64,000 bases of DNA from Brenneria rubrifaciens (lineage in GTDB: Bacteria > Pseudomonadota > Gammaproteobacteria > Enterobacterales > Enterobacteriaceae), in contig NZ_CP034035.1 of the NCBI RefSeq assembly GCF_005484945.1, positions 1,612,001-1,676,000 on the forward strand. Reading direction: 5' to 3'. Position 1 is the stretch's first letter. Each line of letters opens with the position of its first letter. Both the position numbers and the translations under genes were made by a program. Below, piece after piece: positions 52,520 to 61,239 of this stretch. Under the pieces are notes generated by a model. The model did not search any database and was not told where the DNA came from. It saw only the letters and a program-made list of their open reading frames with translations.

Positions 52520-53242
52520 TCAGTCAGTGACGGCGTCGTGCTGATTTTGCTGACGCAGCCAGTCGGACAGCCGTTTTCCTTCGGTTTCGTTGTGCAGCCA
52601 GGCTTCCTGCGAGGCGCGCAAACCTTCGCCTGCCAGCAGCGCCTCGACCATCGGCACGTGCTGGGAAAGGATGTCGGAAGGGCCGTCGGAAGCGTAGGCG
52701 TTGCTGGTCGCAATGTACAAACGCACCTGCTGTTCCACCAGCTTGTACTGGTGGGCCAACCGGTCATGACCGGCGGCATCGACGATGGCGCGGTGCAGGT
52801 TCATGTCGCTTTCGCTGATGTCGTTCATATCGCCCGCCGCGCAGTCGTCCTGTAGCCGCCGGTAGGCTTGCTCGATCGCTGTGCGCCGCGCCGGGTCGTT
52901 CTGTTCCGCCGCCAGCCGTGCCGCCAGTCCCTCCAGACTGCCGCGCAGCGTCCACAGCTCCCACACGTCCTTGATGGACAGCGAGGCGACTTCCCAGCCG
53001 GTATAGGGGATCTGCACCAGAATGCCTTCTCCGGCCAGGCGCTGGAACGCGCTTCTGACGGTCGCCCGGCCCACGCCAAGCTGGTCGGCCAGCGCGGTTT
53101 CGGTGAGGCGCAATCCCGGCCTGACCGCCCCGGAAAGAATGTAACTTCGCAAACTGTCGGTGGTCTGGCTTTCTATCGAACTTTTGGTCAGTGGCTTTAA
53201 GTTTTTCATCATCGGCGCATCGGGATATCGGGAGTCAGTCAT
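52520..53242 (-). CDS. GntR-family regulator with FCD domain
   Basis: A 240-residue regulator. The helix-turn-helix is at about residues 35-80 (LRLTETALADQLGVGRATVRSAFQRLAGEGIL), followed by the all-helical FCD ligand domain, whose metal-binding His and Asp can be traced in the MNLHRAIVDAAGH region. It is divergent from the kinase gene, with 120 bases between them that hold two TTGTCGAC-type sites; a third perfect site lies before the transporter operon. It very likely controls both sets in response to a small carboxylic or amino compound. Confidence 0.9.
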   Translation of the reverse strand: MTDSRYPDAPMMKNLKPLTKSSIESQTTDSLRSYILSGAVRPGLRLTETALADQLGVGRATVRSAFQRLAGEGILVQIPYTGWEVASLSIKDVWELWTLRGSLEGLAARLAAEQNDPARRTAIEQAYRRLQDDCAAGDMNDISESDMNLHRAIVDAAGHDRLAHQYKLVEQQVRLYIATSNAYASDGPSDILSQHVPMVEALLAGEGLRASQEAWLHNETEGKRLSDWLRQQNQHDAVTD

Positions 53243-53271
53243 CGCTGGATTATATAGGTGGCAATTGGCGA

Positions 53272-53314
53272 TTGTCGACTCTACACTGACTTTGGATTAT
53301 TATGTTGTCGACAA
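53272..53314 (+). promoter_or_regulatory. Two GntR-type operator sites in the divergent promoter region
   Basis: A perfect palindrome TTGTCGACAA at 53305-53314 and a partial copy TTGTCGACTC at 53272-53281, 33 bases apart (about three helical turns). They lie between the FCD-type GntR gene and the kinase gene. The same palindrome at 45790 ties the transporter operon to this regulator. Confidence 0.65.
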
Positions 53315-54048
53315 TCGGCAATTTGGCGATCAACACAGGACTAACGTAAACAAAGGATAGGGTGACACACGTGGGTAACAGCGATATCACGCTGGCGGGT
53401 CATGATCTGGCCACCGGATTTGTCAATATGGGGGAGGCCGAAGCGGTCGCGTTGGCGCGTTGCCACTTCGGTATTGCGGGACAGGTCAGGCGTCTGGCCA
53501 CCGAAAAAGATGATACGTTTCGGCTGACAGATGCGGCCGGGCGGCAATATATTCTGAAAGTCGCCAATCCCGCCGAACCGATAGCGGAGATCGCGCTACA
53601 GGTGGAACTGCTGAGCTTTTTGCATCAGACGGACGTTGCCTTACCGGTGCCTGCGGCGATCCCGGATATGCAGGGGCGCGCGATGGTGGAAATGACGGAT
53701 GCGGCAGGCCAGCGGCGATGCGTACGGCTGTTAACCTATCTGGATGGGACGCCGCTGGACAGCGTGGTCGCGTCGGCCCGGCAGCGTGAGAAGGTGGGGG
53801 AAGTGCTTGCCCGACTGCGGCTGGCGATGGCGGGATTTGAACATCCGGCGGCTCACCGTACGCTACTGTGGGATGTGCAGCATCTGGCGAGTTTGCAGCC
53901 GCTGCTGGCGACGGTGGAGGATGCCGAGCGCCGGCAACTCCTCGAACGCGGCATGGCGCGCTTTCTCGGTTTTTCACCGCGTATCCGGGCGCTGCCTTGC
54001 CAGGTGCTGCACAATGACTTCAGCCAGTCGAATATTATCGTCGATCCC

Positions 54049-54058
54049 CGCCACAGCG
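54049..54058 (+). repeat. Target-site duplication, left copy
   Basis: CGCCACAGCG directly precedes the left inverted repeat of the insertion sequence and is repeated exactly after its right end at 55371. A perfect duplication indicates a simple, rather recent transposition. Confidence 0.92.
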
Positions 54059-55370
54059 CTGAGGGATCCCCACAAAATCAGCGCTAATAAACCAACACTA
54101 TACTCCGGTAGGCTTTGGCGAGGTGCTCAAGAACGGTGCTCAGCACCGTTCGTCTTAACATTAGCGGAGAGTGTCGCAGGACATTCTCCGCTAACGTCAG
54201 GTACGAAATGACCCGCCGCGATTTCAGACTGTTGGCCTGATATCTAAGATGTAATCCCTTATTTTCAGCATCATAGCCCAAAAGCCATAGGACTGCTGTT
54301 GCCAGCGTCGCCAGCAGACTCAGCACCAATAGGCGTCCTGCCGTACCACTATGGCTGGCACGCAGACCAAAACCAAATCGCTCACTTTTCTCGTCACGAA
54401 AATTCTGCTCAATCTGCATTCTGCGGCTGTAAAGTTTCATCACTTCACGTGGCTTAAATTCGTTTGTGCTGCTGAAAATAAGCCAGGGCTCTTTGGCCGC
54501 TGAACGTCCGTCGCGCTCCTGAGATTTACGCTCAATACGGCAGCGGGCATGGCGATGCTTTCTGCCCTTCGCCTCTTTTTTATGCAGGTAAAAATGACCG
54601 TCACAGCGGGAATACTTTGCACGGGCGAATGTACCCGTCCCGAGGTATTCCGGTTTATTACTGGCCTTCAGTTCCTGTCTTCTGAACCAGTTCTCCCCTT
54701 TTCTGTCCAGACGCAGCAGCGTATTTCCCCGCACCCGCCCAATAAAATCCCAACCCAGTGATTTGATATGGCGAAACCAGGCATTCTGAAACCCGGCATC
54801 AGTGACAATAATGACTTTTTTATCAGATGACACGGCGTTGCTGAGCGCATCCAGAAATGCTTTTTGAACATGAGGGTTCTGCTGTTTATCCGAAGGGACA
54901 ACCTGACTCATCAGGGGTATGGAACGCCCATCACAAATCAGGCTTGCGCGCAGAACATGGAATGCCTGTGAAGGGTAGCCGCTCCAGTCAACAGCGATTA
55001 CACACCATGAAAGTCGCTGCGTCAGTAGTGAGGTAATATTCCTGAATATCAGAGGGATATCGCTATGAAGCTCGATATTACCCAGCAGACGGTCAGTCCG
55101 TTTAATCTTGTGTTTTACCTGTGCTGTCCCGGGAAGATATCGTCCAATACTGGTCAGGGTGAGGGATGCGCCACGCGTTAAAGCAGCGGTAGCGTCGAGA
55201 AGGGCATTCTGTCGATATTTGTGAAACGGGGCTAAAGCGTCCCGGAAAAAGTTCTGGCATACTTGGCGAGCAGGCATAGAAGTGATCTCATTGAATTGGT
55301 TGCACAATCAGTAGATCACAAAACTCTATGCCTGTCTTTTTTTACCCGCCCATTACTGGGGATTCCTCAG
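54059..55370. mobile_element. IS4-family insertion sequence (IS10-like), 1312 bp
   Basis: The ends are CTGAGGGATCCCCA on the left and, read inward from the right, CTGAGGAATCCCCA: 13 of 14 positions agree. This is close to IS10 ends (CTGAGAGATCCCC). The element is complete, with one transposase gene on the minus strand filling 93 percent of its length. It is flanked by 10-bp direct repeats and lies inside the kinase gene. A transposase-gene promoter and Dam GATC sites near the ends, as in IS10, are plausible (GATC occurs at the left end). Confidence 0.95.
54084..55307 (-). CDS. IS4-family transposase
   Basis: A 407-residue DDE transposase (IS10 transposase has 402). The catalytic acids lie in AVDWSGYPSQ, VTDAGFQNAWF and the YREK block: Y-x2-R-x3-E-x6-K is met exactly by YSRRMQIEQNFRDEK. 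KHKIKRTDRLLGN near residue 65 is shared with the IS10 group. The gene is intact and fully inside the element, reading against the host kinase gene. Confidence 0.95.
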   Translation of the reverse strand: MCNQFNEITSMPARQVCQNFFRDALAPFHKYRQNALLDATAALTRGASLTLTSIGRYLPGTAQVKHKIKRTDRLLGNIELHSDIPLIFRNITSLLTQRLSWCVIAVDWSGYPSQAFHVLRASLICDGRSIPLMSQVVPSDKQQNPHVQKAFLDALSNAVSSDKKVIIVTDAGFQNAWFRHIKSLGWDFIGRVRGNTLLRLDRKGENWFRRQELKASNKPEYLGTGTFARAKYSRCDGHFYLHKKEAKGRKHRHARCRIERKSQERDGRSAAKEPWLIFSSTNEFKPREVMKLYSRRMQIEQNFRDEKSERFGFGLRASHSGTAGRLLVLSLLATLATAVLWLLGYDAENKGLHLRYQANSLKSRRVISYLTLAENVLRHSPLMLRRTVLSTVLEHLAKAYRSIVLVY

Positions 55371-55380
55371 CGCCACAGCG
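55371..55380 (+). repeat. Target-site duplication, right copy
   Basis: CGCCACAGCG, identical to 54049-54058, marks the right junction of the insertion sequence. One copy belongs to the original kinase codons (...CCC CGC CAC AGC GGG...). Confidence 0.92.
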
Positions 55381-55773
55381 GGTTTGTTACCGGCATCATT
55401 GATTTCGGCGATGCGGTTTATACCGCGGTGGCCGTGGATGTTTCCACCGCGCTGCTGAACCAACTGCCGCGGGATGTCGCGGCCAATCCGCCGGACGATC
55501 TGTTTGCCGCCGGTCGCGATCTGCTGCGCGGTTATCTGCGTCAGGCGGTGCTCAGCCGTGAGGAACTGGCCCTGTTGCCCCATTTGGTCATGGGGCGGGT
55601 GATTGCCCGGGCGCTGATCACGCTGTGGCGTGCCCGGCGTTTTCCCGACAACGCCCGCTATATTCTGCGCAATACGGAACCGGGCTGGGGGCAACTGGCC
55701 TGGCTGCTGGCGCGCCCCGCTGACACCTTGTCGCAAACCTTTATGTCGATGATCCCGTCTTCAGGAGTAAAGC

Positions 55774-57144
55774 ATGACTGATTCCCACCTTCGCCGCGGT
55801 AAAATGGTTAACGCCTTTGATCCCGATAACCTTGCGCATTTGGATGCCGCCGCCCGCGCCGCCGTTGAACGCCGTATCCGTCTGCTCGGCCCGGCTTATC
55901 GCCTGTTCTATCAGCAGCCGGTGGAGGTGAACCGCGCTCAGGGAGTACGGCTCTATGACCGCAACGGCAATGTCTATCTGGACGCCTACAATAACGTGGT
56001 TTCGGTGGGGCATGCGCATCCGAAGATCGCCGACGCCGTTAACAGCCAGATGCGGCGGCTGTGTACCCATACCCGCTATCTTCAGGACGGCATTCTGGAT
56101 TACGCCGAACAGTTGCTGCCGACTTTCGGCGGCCGCATCGCGGAGCAGGGCCATATGATGTTCACCTGCACCGGCTCGGAGGCCAATGACCTGGCGCTGC
56201 GCATCGCCCGGCACTATACGGGCCGGCAGGGGGTGATCATTACGTCTGAAGCCTATCACGGCAACTCGTTCCTCACCGCCGGTATTTCGCCCTCGCTGGG
56301 GGGGCACTCGCCGCTTGGCGAGTGGGTATGCCGCGTTCCGGCGCCGGATTCCTATCGGTTCGCCAGCGCGGAGATGGGTCAGCGGATGGCGAGGCAGGTA
56401 GCCGAACAGATCGACGAACTTCAGCGCCGCGGTCAAGGGCTGGCGGCGTTTATCGCCGATTCGGTGTTTTCGTCCGACGGCATTTATGCCGACCCCACGG
56501 ATCTGCTGGCGCCGGTGGCGGAAGTGGTGCGAGCGGCTGGGGGGCTGTTCATCGCCGACGAAGTGCAATCCGGTTTTGCCCGCACCGGCGACGCGCTGTG
56601 GGGCTTTCAGCGTCACGGCGTCGATCCGGATATCATTACCCTGGGCAAACCGATGGGCAATGGTTATCCGGTGGCGGCGGTAGCCGTCACCCATGAGGCG
56701 GTGGCGCGTTTCGGCCGCGACCAGCGCTATTTCAATACCTTCGGCGGCAACTCGGTGGCGATCGCCGCGGCGCAGGCCACGTTTGATGTGATCCGCGAAG
56801 AACGGTTACAGGAAAACGCCCATCGCATCGGCGCGTTTATCCGCGCAGGTCTGCACGACATCGCCCGCCGTTATCCGCAGATTGGCGATATCCGGGGAGC
56901 GGGGCTGTATATCGGTGTTGAGATGGTCAGCGATCCGCAAGAGAAAGTACCGGATGCGGCGCTGGCGACCGCGATTGTCAATGGGCTGCGTGAGCGCCAG
57001 GTGCTGATCTCGGCTACCGGGTTCTCGGCCAACATACTGAAGATTCGTCCGCCGCTGGTGTTTTCAGAAAACGACGCCGGCCAGTTGCTCACCGAACTGG
57101 AGGCTGTGCTGGCACAGTGGGTATCGCGGGGGAGCGCGCGGTAA
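55774..57144 (+). CDS. Class III PLP enzyme, phospho-lyase-like (AGXT2L / amino-alcohol phosphate phospho-lyase type)
   Basis: A 456-residue class III aminotransferase-fold protein. PLP-site features: GSEANDLALRIARHYTG, AYHGNS, FIADEVQSGFARTG and the PLP lysine K292 in TLGKPMGNGYPVAAV. It resembles the AGXT2L1/AGXT2L2 group (ethanolamine-phosphate and phosphohydroxylysine phospho-lyases) along its length, for example AYNNVVSVGHAHP, RYLQDGILDYAEQL, GDIRGAGLYIGVEMV and ILKIRPPLVFSENDA. These enzymes eliminate phosphate and ammonia from phosphorylated amino alcohols. The overlapping upstream gene is an APH-type kinase, exactly the partner expected. A transaminase function cannot be excluded. AGGAG precedes the ATG; the IS upstream may also be polar on it. 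Confidence 0.85.
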   Translation: MTDSHLRRGKMVNAFDPDNLAHLDAAARAAVERRIRLLGPAYRLFYQQPVEVNRAQGVRLYDRNGNVYLDAYNNVVSVGHAHPKIADAVNSQMRRLCTHTRYLQDGILDYAEQLLPTFGGRIAEQGHMMFTCTGSEANDLALRIARHYTGRQGVIITSEAYHGNSFLTAGISPSLGGHSPLGEWVCRVPAPDSYRFASAEMGQRMARQVAEQIDELQRRGQGLAAFIADSVFSSDGIYADPTDLLAPVAEVVRAAGGLFIADEVQSGFARTGDALWGFQRHGVDPDIITLGKPMGNGYPVAAVAVTHEAVARFGRDQRYFNTFGGNSVAIAAAQATFDVIREERLQENAHRIGAFIRAGLHDIARRYPQIGDIRGAGLYIGVEMVSDPQEKVPDAALATAIVNGLRERQVLISATGFSANILKIRPPLVFSENDAGQLLTELEAVLAQWVSRGSAR

Positions 57145-57164
57145 TATCAGGGCGGGATTGAACA

Positions 57165-58820
57165 TCATTCATCATGTTCTCCGTAAAGGCCAATCAGCCG
57201 ACAAACAACGCCGTTGGTCCAACCGAAGCCATCTTGAAGCGGATATTCGCCCCCGATGCCTTCGCGCGGGGTTCCATCGGCGATATGGTATTTTTCAATC
57301 AGTTTATGGTTGCGCCGGTAAAAAAGATTGACTGTTTTTAGCCAGTTGCGGGCAATTTCATCGCCGAGCGCATCATGGCCGTACAGCTTAAAGCCCTGAA
57401 TGGCCATCCATTGCAGCGGCGCCCAGCCGTTAGGGCTATCCCATTGTTCGCCCGTATTGTGCTCGGTCGTCATGAGTCCCCCCTGGGTGAGCAGACGCGC
57501 GCGCACCGCCTCTGCCAGCCTGTCGGACTGTTCGTGGGTGGCAAGTCCCACATAGAGCGGCACGATGCTGGCGGCGCTGAACAGCGCCATTCGCTGGCGA
57601 TGCCAGTCATAGTCACGAAAACATCCTTCCTCTTCATCCCACAAATAGCGGGTAACGGCGGCGCGGCGGTCTTCCGCCTTTTGGCGAAATAGCGCCGCCG
57701 TCTCTTTATCCCCCTTCAGAACAGAGATATTGCTGATGGCGCTCTCCAATTTGTAAATAAACGCGTTGAGATCAATCGGGATAAACTGCGTGGTGCGAAT
57801 ACTGGCGAGGCGATGAGCATCACGCAACCAGCGAGACGAATAGTCCCACCCCGAAGCGGCTCCCGCCCGTAGATCCCGGTAAACCTGGTTCGCCGGTCGA
57901 GCGGAGTGTTTCGCGGTTTCCACATCTTCCAGCCAGGATTCGTCGCGCGGGGTGTCCCTGTCATCCCAGTAGCGGTTGAGCAGGGCGCCGTCCGGCAACC
58001 GCACCGCGTGGCGGTAGGCCTGATTCAGTTCCAGCGATTCGGCGCCGTCCATCCAGAAGGCATACTCTTTCAATAGATGATCCAGATAGCGGCGGGCGCC
58101 GCGCACGCCGTCTTCTTCAAACAGCTCCACCATCAGTGCAAATACCGGCGGTTGCGAGCGGCTGAGGTAATAGGTGCGATTGCCGTTGGGAATGTGCCCA
58201 TAGGTTTCAATCATCCAGGCGAAGTTATCCGCCATGCAGCGCAGCAGATCGTCGCGCCCGCTCTCCGCCAGCCCTAGCATGGTGAAGTAGGAGTCCCAGT
58301 AGTAGGTTTCCCTGAAACGGCCGCCCGGCACAATATAGGCCTGGGGCAGCGGCAGCAGCGACGACCACGGAATATGGTCCTGAGGTTCGCGCGTCAGCAC
58401 GCTCCAGAGATGATTGATATGTTCTTTAAGGGAGTGCGCTGGATCGGAGACATAATCGCCGCCAGGGTTTTCCGGTAGCCAGAAATGCTCATCGACAAAC
58501 TGTCTCAGGTCAAAACCGGCTTTGTTTTTCACCCGACGGTAGCGAATGAGAATTTCCAGCGGATCTCTTTTGGGCGCGCAATCGGGGAATACTTTGCTGT
58601 CGTCAAAAATACGCGAAGACTGCACGTGTTCAAACAATTCCAGATAGCGGTCGGCGGGTGTTAGCGCGTCGGAGGGCGGCAGCCCTTCGATCATTTCCGG
58701 TTCCGGCTCCGCTTCGAGCAGGGTATTCAGTGTTAATTCGCAGGGTTCAAGTTCGTATAGGCGGTCGTTATCGATATCGGGCTCCACGGGTTTAGCGACG
58801 TGTGATTTCGAGTTGAACAT
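57165..58820 (-). CDS. treF: Cytoplasmic trehalase TreF
   Basis: A 551-residue glycoside hydrolase of family 37 (E. coli TreF 549) that splits trehalose into two glucose molecules in the cytoplasm. Trehalase signatures are clear: [20 protein letters not shown] near residue 175 and [19 protein letters not shown] near residue 465, followed by [16 protein letters not shown]. There is no signal peptide, which separates it from periplasmic TreA. The acidic N-terminus [20 protein letters not shown] is characteristic of TreF. It is convergent with the PLP-enzyme gene and lies downstream of otsBA on the same strand, beyond a hairpin. Confidence 0.97.
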   Translation of the reverse strand: MFNSKSHVAKPVEPDIDNDRLYELEPCELTLNTLLEAEPEPEMIEGLPPSDALTPADRYLELFEHVQSSRIFDDSKVFPDCAPKRDPLEILIRYRRVKNKAGFDLRQFVDEHFWLPENPGGDYVSDPAHSLKEHINHLWSVLTREPQDHIPWSSLLPLPQAYIVPGGRFRETYYWDSYFTMLGLAESGRDDLLRCMADNFAWMIETYGHIPNGNRTYYLSRSQPPVFALMVELFEEDGVRGARRYLDHLLKEYAFWMDGAESLELNQAYRHAVRLPDGALLNRYWDDRDTPRDESWLEDVETAKHSARPANQVYRDLRAGAASGWDYSSRWLRDAHRLASIRTTQFIPIDLNAFIYKLESAISNISVLKGDKETAALFRQKAEDRRAAVTRYLWDEEEGCFRDYDWHRQRMALFSAASIVPLYVGLATHEQSDRLAEAVRARLLTQGGLMTTEHNTGEQWDSPNGWAPLQWMAIQGFKLYGHDALGDEIARNWLKTVNLFYRRNHKLIEKYHIADGTPREGIGGEYPLQDGFGWTNGVVCRLIGLYGEHDE

Positions 58821-58954
58821 GTGCTACAAACCTCAGCATGACGTTATAAAACAGACGGGGCGACTTTTTGCTAATTTTAGACATTCATATCATTAGCTAC
58901 AGTAAAAGTGTGCTAATTAGACATTGAGGAATATTTCGATTGCAACAAATTATG

Positions 58955-58980
58955 AACAGCCCCCTGTCAACGGGGCTGTT
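58955..58980 (-). terminator. Hairpin terminator between otsA and treF
   Basis: AACAGCCCC and GGGGCTGTT form a 9-bp stem with a 7-8 base loop, about 35 bases beyond the otsA stop codon on the minus strand. Only a short AT-rich stretch follows (CATAATTTG), so termination is plausible but not as strong as with a full T-run. Confidence 0.6.
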
Positions 58981-59014
58981 TGGTAAAGGGATGACGCATG
59001 GCACTGCCAGAAAC

Positions 59015-60439
59015 CTAGAGGGTTGTCTCTTTGGCGACGGTGCCATGCCCGGCACTGCGCGGCGGGATAGCCCGCAGATCCGCCAGATAACGTTCACGCC
59101 AGTGCGCAATATCATTTTTGCGCAACACCGCCATCATGTCGTTGTAGCGGGAGAGACGCTCGGCGCGCGACATGCTTAGCGCTTTGTCCAGCGCCGCCGC
59201 CACTTCATCCCGATCGTAAGGGTTGACGATGAGTGCGGCGGTCAATTCGTTGGCCGCGCCAGCAAATCGCGACAACACCAGTACGCCTGGATCGTCAGGG
59301 TCCTGTGCCGCCACATACTCTTTCGCCACCAGGTTCATGCCATCGCGCAGCGGCGTGACCAGCCCGATATCCGTCAGACGAAATATTTTCATCAGCAACC
59401 GGCGATCGAAATGCTGGTTAAGGTAGTAGAGCGGCGTCCCGTTCAGGGTGCCGTATTTGCCGTTGATCCGCCCAACTTCCATCTCCAACTGGTGGCGGAT
59501 ATCCTGATAGGCCTGAACATCCCCGCGAGAAGTCGGGGCGATTTGCGAATAGCGAACCCTGCCGCGATGCTGCGGGTAGTTTTCCAGCAAGGCCTCAAAC
59601 GCAAGGAAGCGTTCCGGCAGCCCTTTGGAATAATCTAGTCGTTCGCAGGAAATAATATTCTGTGCATCACCCAGTTCGCGTTTCATCGCCGCCATTTTTG
59701 GCGGCAGCGGCCCTTCCGCCATCTCTTTAATGCTGTCCGGCGCGATGCCTATCGGATAAGTCTCTGTCATGAAAGTATGGCCGAAAGCGCGGTGGGTTTT
59801 TGCCCCGGTCTGGAGCAACGTGGTCAGTTGCCCAATATTGTCGAGAAACGCCATCCGGTCGTTTTCCGTCTGGAATCCGATCAAATCGAATTCGCTCATC
59901 ATTTCCAGCAGTTCTTTGTGTGTAGGCAGCGCATTGAAAATTTCCGGCGTAGGAAAGGGAATATGCAAAAAGAAACCGATACGGTTATTCACCCCGATTT
60001 TACGTAGCGCGGCGGCGAACGGCAGCAAATGGTAGTCATGGATCCACAGGATATCGTCGGGCTTAATCAACGGCTGTAACCGTTTCGCCAGAAAGTCATT
60101 TACCTGGCAGTAACCTTCCCAGGCTTCACGCTGAAACTGCACCAGATCGATACGATAGTGGAATGCCGGCCAGAGGACGTTATTGGAAAACTGACAGTAA
60201 TACAGATCGTAATCGTTTTGATTGAGCGGAACCGAGGCGTATGTGATGCCATCCTTTTCAAGTAGCTCCAGATCATCCTCGTCCTGACCGGATATTTCGC
60301 TTATCTCTCCATTCCAGCCAAACCATAATCCCCCGGTGCTTTTTAGTGCATCCAAAATGCCTACGGCCAGTCCGCCCGCGCTGGACTTCGATTTGTCAGG
60401 AATGGCGATACGGTTGGATACAACAACCAGACGGCTCAT
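59015..60439 (-). CDS. otsA: Trehalose-6-phosphate synthase OtsA
   Basis: A 474-residue glycosyltransferase of family 20 (E. coli OtsA 474) that makes trehalose 6-phosphate from UDP-glucose and glucose 6-phosphate. It shows the family landmarks VVSNRIAIP at the start, [62 protein letters not shown], and [18 protein letters not shown] near the nucleotide site. It overlaps the otsB end by four bases (ATGA), giving the usual otsBA order and coupled translation. The pathway gives osmotic and stationary-phase protection, usually under sigma-S. Confidence 0.97.
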   Translation of the reverse strand: MSRLVVVSNRIAIPDKSKSSAGGLAVGILDALKSTGGLWFGWNGEISEISGQDEDDLELLEKDGITYASVPLNQNDYDLYYCQFSNNVLWPAFHYRIDLVQFQREAWEGYCQVNDFLAKRLQPLIKPDDILWIHDYHLLPFAAALRKIGVNNRIGFFLHIPFPTPEIFNALPTHKELLEMMSEFDLIGFQTENDRMAFLDNIGQLTTLLQTGAKTHRAFGHTFMTETYPIGIAPDSIKEMAEGPLPPKMAAMKRELGDAQNIISCERLDYSKGLPERFLAFEALLENYPQHRGRVRYSQIAPTSRGDVQAYQDIRHQLEMEVGRINGKYGTLNGTPLYYLNQHFDRRLLMKIFRLTDIGLVTPLRDGMNLVAKEYVAAQDPDDPGVLVLSRFAGAANELTAALIVNPYDRDEVAAALDKALSMSRAERLSRYNDMMAVLRKNDIAHWRERYLADLRAIPPRSAGHGTVAKETTL

Positions 60440-61239
60440 AACCTTAACTCCTTACCGACGTTATCTTGATTGAGTTGTAATCGTTGTTGTTCAAGCCATT
60501 GGTAAACGTCCGCGACCCGTTTCAGGCGGAAACGGGCATGGCCTGAACCCTCTCCGACCTTAACAGAGATGCCTTGCATGGCGTTCACAGCGATAAATCC
60601 TTTCTCATCCGTCAGGTCGTCTCCTACAAAAACCGGGATGCGTCCGGCGAAAGGCGCTTCCCGCATAAAGGCGTTAATCGCCACGCCCTTATCGGTTCCT
60701 CGCGGCTTTATTTCCACCACGCATTTGCCGGGCTGTAGCGTCAGTTGAGGAAACCGGGCCACGGCGGATTCGGCCAGCGCGAAAACTTGCCGCTCGTACA
60801 CCATCGCCTGGCGATAGTGCAGTGCGAAGGCCATCTCTTTGGCTTCCAGCAAGGTGCCCGGCATGGCGGCCATTGCCTGTTCCAGCATCTGCCGCAGGGG
60901 GGCCGCCACCTCCGCCGGCAGTATGACGCGATGCAGGTTACCCGAGGCGTCACGGCGTTCGGCGCCGTGTACTCCCGCCAGCGGCAGAATGAGCGGCGCG
61001 GTCAGTTTATCCAACTGTTCGAGAGGGCGGCCCGATACCAGCGCCACCGCGCCGTGACACGCGGTAGACAACGCCTGCAAATTGGCGCGGACAGCGGAAG
61101 GGATGACAACGGCGTCCGGTTCAGGTCGAATCTCCGCCAGCGTGCCGTCCACATCGAAAAAGAAGGCGTATGGGCCGCCGTCCAGTGCGGGGAGGGGCGG
61201 CGAGTCTGTCGTGTTTTCTGTTGCAATCATGGGGGGCAA
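60436..61239 (-). CDS. otsB: Trehalose-6-phosphate phosphatase OtsB
   Basis: A HAD-type phosphatase of about 267 residues (E. coli OtsB 266) that converts trehalose 6-phosphate to trehalose. Motif I is FFFDVDGTLAEI with the nucleophile Asp; AGVHGAERRD, KCVVEIKPRGTDKG and FVGDDLTDEKGF (motif IV) follow. The start is placed at the TTG at 61239 because AGGAG lies seven bases before it; an ATG at 61227 has no such site, and an ATG at 61284 would add 15 unmatched residues and also lacks one. It is first gene of otsBA; a sigma-S promoter should lie in 61240-61500 but was not resolved. Confidence 0.94.
   Translation of the reverse strand: MPPMIATENTTDSPPLPALDGGPYAFFFDVDGTLAEIRPEPDAVVIPSAVRANLQALSTACHGAVALVSGRPLEQLDKLTAPLILPLAGVHGAERRDASGNLHRVILPAEVAAPLRQMLEQAMAAMPGTLLEAKEMAFALHYRQAMVYERQVFALAESAVARFPQLTLQPGKCVVEIKPRGTDKGVAINAFMREAPFAGRIPVFVGDDLTDEKGFIAVNAMQGISVKVGEGSGHARFRLKRVADVYQWLEQQRLQLNQDNVGKELRL

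Larger units (their letters stand above)
53362..55781 (+). pseudogene. Aminoglycoside phosphotransferase-fold kinase (hydroxylysine / amino-alcohol kinase-like), split by an IS
   Basis: The gene begins with a GTG after AAAGGATAGG. Up to 54058 it encodes the N-terminal and catalytic-loop part of an APH-fold kinase: a Lys in YILKVANP, LLTYLDGTPLD, and the HNDFSQSNII loop. A 1312-bp insertion sequence follows, then the frame resumes at 55381 with GIIDFGDAVYTAV (the DFG-equivalent) and runs to TGA at 55781. Removing the IS and one 10-bp duplicate leaves exactly 366 in-frame codons, so no other damage is seen. The uninterrupted protein would have 365 residues, like human hydroxylysine kinase (about 373). 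The IS falls between two essential kinase motifs, so the gene is inactive. Its last eight bases overlap the PLP-enzyme gene. Confidence 0.85.

Noticed and set aside
54059..55370. Composite transposon or genomic island boundary at the insertion sequence
   Set aside because: Only one copy of the element is present, with its own exact target duplication inside a single gene, so it is a simple insertion.
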